Shown: positions 60,061 to 64,000 of the stretch, in pieces
Layout of the letters: each line of letters starts with the position of its first letter
How positions within the stretch are numbered: the stretch's first letter is position 1
DNA from: Myxococcaceae bacterium
Lineage (GTDB): Bacteria; Myxococcota_A; Polyangia; Polyangiales; Ga0077539
Direction of reading: 5' to 3'
NCBI GenBank assembly: GCA_004297725.1
Contig: SCUS01000177.1
Location: forward strand, 19,252 to 83,251
Length of the DNA: 64,000 bases
Notes under the pieces: model-generated
Seen by the model: the letters and a program-made list of their open reading frames with translations, nothing else
What the model was told of the DNA's origin: nothing
The model's database searches: none
Translations under genes and position numbers: made by a program

Positions 60061-61758
60061 TCACCCCTCGTCCATCGCCAGCCGGCGCGCCTCGGCCAGG
60101 TCCGGCGCCGCGCCCAGCAGGTCGACCCCGTTGCGGGCGAAGCGCAGCGCCGCCGCCTTCGCGCGCGAGTCGTGCTCGTGGGAGAGCGACCAGTCCGCGT
60201 GCCTCGCCAGCAGCGCCAGGGCCAGCGAGCGCCCCAGGGTGAGCGCGATGCGCCGCGCGTCGGCCTCCAGCAGCGCCAGACCCTCGGCCGCGGACGGCGC
60301 GTCGGCCATGTGAGAGCGCGCGGTGTGGAGCGCCCGCTCGACGGCGCCCAGGGCCACGCGGGCGACCGCCGCCAGCGCCGGATCGCGCACCGCCGCCGCC
60401 AGCGAGGCGACCTCCGCGTGAAGCGCCTGCACCGTCGCGGTGTCGCCCATGGCGCGCAGGGCGTCGAGCGAGAGCACGTTGGTGGTCCCCTCCCAGATGG
60501 GGAGCACCTGGGCGTCGCGGAGCAGCGCCGGGAGGCCGGTGTCCTCGACGTACCCGGCGCCGCCGAAGCACTCGATGGCCTCGCTGGTGACCTGCACGGC
60601 CTGGCGCGCGGTGGTCAGCTTGACCAGCGGGGTGATCAAGCGAAGGAGGTTGCGCTCCTCGGCGGTGGCCTCGGCGCCCTCCTCTCGACCGAGCAGCTCG
60701 ACCGCGCGGAAGGTCAGGTGGAAGCCCGCCTCGGCCTCGGCCTGCAGGCCCGCGAGGGTGTCGAGGTGCAGCGGCTTGTCGGAGAGCGAGGCGCCGAAGG
60801 CGTGGCGGCGGCGGGCGAAGTCGCGGGCCAGCGCGACGCCGCGGCGCATGAGCGAGGCCGAGCAGACGGCGTTCCAGGTGCGGGTGATGTTGAGCATCGG
60901 GGTGATGGCGCGGACGCCGCCGGAGAGGCCCGCGACGGCGATCGCGGGGGTGCCGTCGAGGCTGAGCTCGGCGGTAGGAACCTTCCTCGTCCCGAGCTTG
61001 TCCTTGAGGCGGTTGACCCCGATGCGCTGGAGCTTCCCTCCCTCGTCGCGGGTCTCGACGTAGAAGAGCGCGAGCCCGCGGCCGCCGGGGGGATTGCCCT
61101 CCGGGCGGGCGAGGGTGAGCGCCATCTGCGAGGTGGTCGCGCTCGAGAACCACTTGGTGCCATGGAGGCGCCAGGTGCCGTCGGGGTCCTGCCGGGCGAC
61201 GGTCTCGGAGAGGCCCACGTCCGAGCCTCCGGTGCGCTCGGTCATCCACTGGCCGGAGGTCCAGAACTGCGCCGGGTCGCGGCTGAGCAGGTGAGGGAGC
61301 GCGCGGGCGGAGACCTCCGCGTTGGCGTGCACGGTGAGCGTGCGCGCGGCGCCGTCGGTCATGGCGAGCGGACAGGTGTAGACGTCCGTCGAGGGGTTGA
61401 AGAGGTACACCCTCGCGAACTGGTCGACGCGGGAGAGGGCGCCGTGCCTGCGCTCGTAGGGCGTCGCGATGAGGCCATACTCCGCGGTGAGCGCGGCCGC
61501 GCGCTTCCACACGGCGGTGAGCTCGATGTGGTCGATGCGGTTGCCCCACGGGTCCCACGGGGTGAGCACCGGGACGTTGAGCCGGTCGGCGAGCTGCAGC
61601 TCGTAGAGCTCACCCCCTGCGAGCGCGCCGAGCTCGGAGAGCGCGGGGCTCACGTCCCGACGGACCTCCTCCGGCAGCACGCGCGCCAGGTAGGACCGCA
61701 GCACGCGGTCGTCATCGAACTGATTGCCGAGCGAGGGGGGAGCCTGGAGGAACGCCAT
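60061..61758 (-). CDS. Acyl-CoA dehydrogenase, AidB-like (565 aa)
   Basis: FAD enzyme of the acyl-CoA dehydrogenase superfamily. The family signatures are WMTERTGGSDVGLSETVARQ (N-terminal/middle), WFSSATTSQMALTLARPEGN (FAD/substrate region) and IECFGGAGYVEDTGLPALLR, then DAQVLPIWEGTTNVLSLDAL (C-terminal). The extra length and IECFGGAGYVED region match the AidB/very-long-chain-like subfamily, where some members repair alkylated bases rather than oxidise acyl-CoA. ATG at 61758 is clear. Precedes no coupled gene; the lipoprotein gene upstream ends 26 bp before its start and may be co-transcribed. Confidence 0.9.
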   Translation of the reverse strand: MAFLQAPPSLGNQFDDDRVLRSYLARVLPEEVRRDVSPALSELGALAGGELYELQLADRLNVPVLTPWDPWGNRIDHIELTAVWKRAAALTAEYGLIATPYERRHGALSRVDQFARVYLFNPSTDVYTCPLAMTDGAARTLTVHANAEVSARALPHLLSRDPAQFWTSGQWMTERTGGSDVGLSETVARQDPDGTWRLHGTKWFSSATTSQMALTLARPEGNPPGGRGLALFYVETRDEGGKLQRIGVNRLKDKLGTRKVPTAELSLDGTPAIAVAGLSGGVRAITPMLNITRTWNAVCSASLMRRGVALARDFARRRHAFGASLSDKPLHLDTLAGLQAEAEAGFHLTFRAVELLGREEGAEATAEERNLLRLITPLVKLTTARQAVQVTSEAIECFGGAGYVEDTGLPALLRDAQVLPIWEGTTNVLSLDALRAMGDTATVQALHAEVASLAAAVRDPALAAVARVALGAVERALHTARSHMADAPSAAEGLALLEADARRIALTLGRSLALALLARHADWSLSHEHDSRAKAAALRFARNGVDLLGAAPDLAEARRLAMDEG

Positions 61759-61784
61759 GGTGGCGCGGACTCTACCGCGGGAGC

Positions 61785-62669
61785 CTACGGGGGTGCGACC
61801 GGGGCGATGGTGGTGACCGCGGCGCCCCACCAGGCGACGTCGTTGCGGGCCACCTCGGTGGCGCGGCCGGTGGTGATGTCGAGGGTGACCACGGCGCCGC
61901 CCTCGGTGAAGCCGTAGACCCGAGAGCGCCAGTAGCCGACGCCCCAGGTGCGGGTGACCCCGGTGGGGCCGATGCGGGTCGCCCGCCCGTTGGTGGGATC
62001 GATGCGGGCGAGGTACTCCACGGGCTCCTCGCCGAAGCCGACGTTGAGGTCGACGATGGTGGCGAAGGTGCCTCCCCCGGCGACGGAGACGAGGTCGCCG
62101 GAGGAGCCCGTGTCGGCGCCGTAGAGCCCGAGCTGACGGATGGCCCCGGTGGCCGCATCGACCCGCACGTAGGCCCCGTCGCGGTTGGCCGCGACCAGCA
62201 CCTCGCCGGGCTCCAGCTCGCCGCCCGGGATGAACGACAGCCCGTTGAACACCCTCCCTGCGAAGGGAGCGACGAAGGTGCAGCGCGCGGTCGCGAGGTC
62301 GACGCGGTAGAGGGACGTGAAGGTGATCCCCCAGGCCTCGCCGGTGGCGTTGATGGCGAGGTCGGTCATCTGCGACGGGCCGTCGGGCCAGATGAAGTCG
62401 CCGACGCGGGTGACGGTGAAGCTCCGTGGGTCGATGGCGTAGAGCGAGTCGGCGGTGTGGGCGTAGACGCGCACGTCGTCGAGCCGCGGGGGGATGTCGG
62501 GCCGGCCGACGTCGATGGCCTGCACGTCGGGGTAGGTGGCGGGGCCGGCGTCGAGGGCGCCCGCGTCCCGGCGCACGCCGGAGTCGGCGACGAAGCGCGG
62601 CGTATCGTCGGCGCCGCAGGCGGCCAGGGCGAGGGCGGAAACGCACAGGAGCAGTGATCGGGGGGTCAT
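61785..62669 (-). CDS. Beta-propeller-like lipoprotein (294 aa)
   Basis: Envelope lipoprotein, signal peptide and lipobox LALAAC (Cys18), with an Asp/Pro-rich spacer. The mature part shows repeated propeller-style blades (YAHTADSLYAIDPRSFTVTR, WGITFTSLYRVDLATARCTF, EYLARIDPTNGRATRIGPTG, GGAVVTLDITTGRATEVARN). No enzymatic residues recognised. Likely a surface-binding protein. Lies 26 bp before the acyl-CoA dehydrogenase start on the same strand. Divergent from the Cys-rich lipoprotein at 62805. Confidence 0.75.
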   Translation of the reverse strand: MTPRSLLLCVSALALAACGADDTPRFVADSGVRRDAGALDAGPATYPDVQAIDVGRPDIPPRLDDVRVYAHTADSLYAIDPRSFTVTRVGDFIWPDGPSQMTDLAINATGEAWGITFTSLYRVDLATARCTFVAPFAGRVFNGLSFIPGGELEPGEVLVAANRDGAYVRVDAATGAIRQLGLYGADTGSSGDLVSVAGGGTFATIVDLNVGFGEEPVEYLARIDPTNGRATRIGPTGVTRTWGVGYWRSRVYGFTEGGAVVTLDITTGRATEVARNDVAWWGAAVTTIAPVAPP

Positions 62670-62804
62670 CGATGGGCCTTAGGCTGCGAAGGGTCACGAC
62701 ATCGGGGGTCCCGGGTCAAGCCGCGCCCCGGGGGGCTGACCGGTACGGGCGCCCTGCGCGGCGGAACTTGCAACGACCGCGCGTTCGCATAGGGTGCGGC
62801 GCTT

Positions 62805-63833
62805 ATGGAGCGTCTGCTTCGATCGATGGGTTGTCTCGCGGTTCTGCTGGCTGCCTCGTGCGGAGCGCGGGGTGACTTCAGCACCGGCCCGATCGCCGAG
62901 AGCTGTACCGCGGGGCAGCGCGAGGAGTGCGTGTGCGAGAGCACCATGAGCGCGGGCTCGCGCTTCTGCGGCTCCGACCTGCGCTTCACGGCCTGCGTGT
63001 GCGACGGCGTCGACGCGGGCGTGGTCGGCCCCGACGACCTGGGCTCACCCGGCACCGATGCCCCGTCGATCGTCGACCGGGGCTTCCCCTCCATCGACAT
63101 GCCCGCGGTGGGCATCGACCGCGGCGCCCCGGTGGGGCCTGGCGCCTTCGGCTCGGCGTGCACCCGGCTCGACCAGTGCTCGAGCGGCGTGTGCCTCCCG
63201 ACCGGGCGCTGCTCGCGCACCTGCACCGGCGCGGCGGACTGCCCGACCACCATCGGCTGGACGTGCACGGCGCTCCCGGGGCTCGGCCCGGTCTGCGGGT
63301 GCACGCCTCGCGGCGTCGAGACCTGCAACGGCCTCGACGACGACTGCGACGGCGTGGCGGACAACGGCATCACCCGCTGCGGCTCCTCGTGCGTCGACCT
63401 GCAGACCGACCCCAACAACTGCGGCGGCTGCGGCATCGCGTGCGGCGGCGGCACCTCCTGCACGCGCGGCACCTGCCTCTGCCCGGCCTCGCTGCCCACG
63501 GCCTGCGGCGGGCGCTGCGTCGACGGCCGGAGCGACCCCAGCAACTGCGGCTCCTGCGACAACCGCTGCCCCTCGGGCCAGCGCTGCGAGAGCGGCCGCT
63601 GCACCGGCGGCACCACCGGCGTGTGCCCGTCGAGCTGCGGGTCCAGCAGCGACTGCGGCTCCTGCCGCACGCCCTCCGACCCGGCGGGCTCGACCTACTG
63701 CTGCCTCTCGGGGCTCTGCATCTACAACTCGTCGTCGACCTGCGCCACCGACGCGGGCCTCGTCGACCTGCCCACCATCGACCTGCCGATGAGCGACGGC
63801 TCCAGCGGCTCCGACGTCGGCCGCCTCGACTGA
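62805..63833 (+). CDS. Cys-rich MopE-like lipoprotein (342 aa)
   Basis: Envelope lipoprotein, lipobox LLAASC (Cys19). After an Asp/Pro-rich spacer it carries several disulfide-rich modules: GVETCNGLDDDCDGVADNGI is the MopE/Stig-type repeat, and DPNNCGGCGIACGGGTSC and DPSNCGSCDNRCPSGQRC follow. More than 30 Cys in the mature part. Such proteins are abundant in Myxococcota outer surfaces and may bind metals or other cells. ATG at 62805. Only the short region with palindromes follows before the window end. Confidence 0.85.
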   Translation: MERLLRSMGCLAVLLAASCGARGDFSTGPIAESCTAGQREECVCESTMSAGSRFCGSDLRFTACVCDGVDAGVVGPDDLGSPGTDAPSIVDRGFPSIDMPAVGIDRGAPVGPGAFGSACTRLDQCSSGVCLPTGRCSRTCTGAADCPTTIGWTCTALPGLGPVCGCTPRGVETCNGLDDDCDGVADNGITRCGSSCVDLQTDPNNCGGCGIACGGGTSCTRGTCLCPASLPTACGGRCVDGRSDPSNCGSCDNRCPSGQRCESGRCTGGTTGVCPSSCGSSSDCGSCRTPSDPAGSTYCCLSGLCIYNSSSTCATDAGLVDLPTIDLPMSDGSSGSDVGRLD

Positions 63834-63905
63834 CCAGCCCTTTCAAGGTGCCGATGCGCCCGTCGCCGCGCCCTTCAGGGCTGATCCTTCCCGGAATCTT
63901 TCGGT

Positions 63906-63987
63906 GACCTTGCGCAAGGTCGTCATGGAGGGGGCGTCTCGTGAGACACCGCCGACTCCGCGCCCGCGGACGGCCCGCGAGCGGGCC
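63906..63987. promoter_or_regulatory. Cluster of three palindromes
   Basis: GACCTTGCGCAAGGTC (63906-63921, perfect 16-bp palindrome), GTCTC-GT-GAGAC (63936-63947) and GGCCCGC-GA-GCGGGCC (63972-63987). The first looks like a dimeric regulator operator; the set may precede a gene to the right of the window. Confidence 0.45.
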
Positions 63988-64000
63988 TGCGGTCGCTGAA

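Overview
The window is very GC-rich chromosomal DNA of a Myxococcota bacterium, most likely order Polyangiales or a relative. The evidence is the many Cys-anchored lipoproteins, MYXO-CTERM-like sorting tails (about 11.3, 30.4 and 47.2 kb), a TatT-type TRAP lipoprotein, a MerR-TPR fusion regulator, and an IF3 with an acidic C-terminal tail and a probable AUC start. No rRNA, CRISPR array, intact transposon or prophage was seen; one tRNA (Val-GAC) is present.

Layout. 0-3.1 kb: a minus-strand operon of DUF4236 protein, CxxC protein and SulP anion transporter (cut by the left edge). 3.1-18.2 kb: an accessory, decaying region. Intact genes (two lipoproteins, DUF1993, an AraC regulator, and a tightly overlapping carotenoid oxygenase-thiolase-thiolase operon) sit among gene fragments: an IS91-type transposase remnant, two DUF2213 5' ends facing each other, a MoaD/ThiS-like piece, RCC1 and SRPBCC pieces, a 170-bp inverted copy of part of the thiolase gene and a 211-bp copy of part of the MerR-TPR gene. 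A dispersed repeat of about 110 bp occurs five times, and several fragments end exactly at it.

18.5-34 kb: housekeeping and surface genes: DUF2200, MerR-TPR, coaE, a large HEAT-repeat membrane protein, a minus-strand cluster (inositol monophosphatase, VWA lipoprotein, TPR membrane protein, four-helix membrane protein), a matrixin-like protease, and a TRAP pair (TatT plus DctP) with no membrane subunits. 34-41 kb: grpE-dnaK, a LysM/M15 peptidase, a double AAA+ ATPase and DUF924. 41-57 kb: two large unrecognised proteins, zinc-PLC-like MYXO-CTERM protein, SDR, SRPBCC, a double cyclic-nucleotide-binding protein, a zinc-protease lipoprotein, a HEAT lipoprotein and an FGE-like protein. 57-64 kb: infC with a structured leader, tRNA-Val, a cupredoxin lipoprotein, two tandem Tat-exported ferritin-like proteins, an acyl-CoA dehydrogenase, a beta-propeller lipoprotein and a Cys-rich MopE-like lipoprotein.

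Most plus/minus gene pairs that converge are separated by a few bases, share a compact hairpin, or overlap at their 3' ends. The clearest candidates for something undescribed are the repeat/gene-fragment cluster at 4.2-9.9 kb and the carotenoid oxygenase-thiolase operon. All assignments come from reading the sequence and family knowledge; no database search was run.
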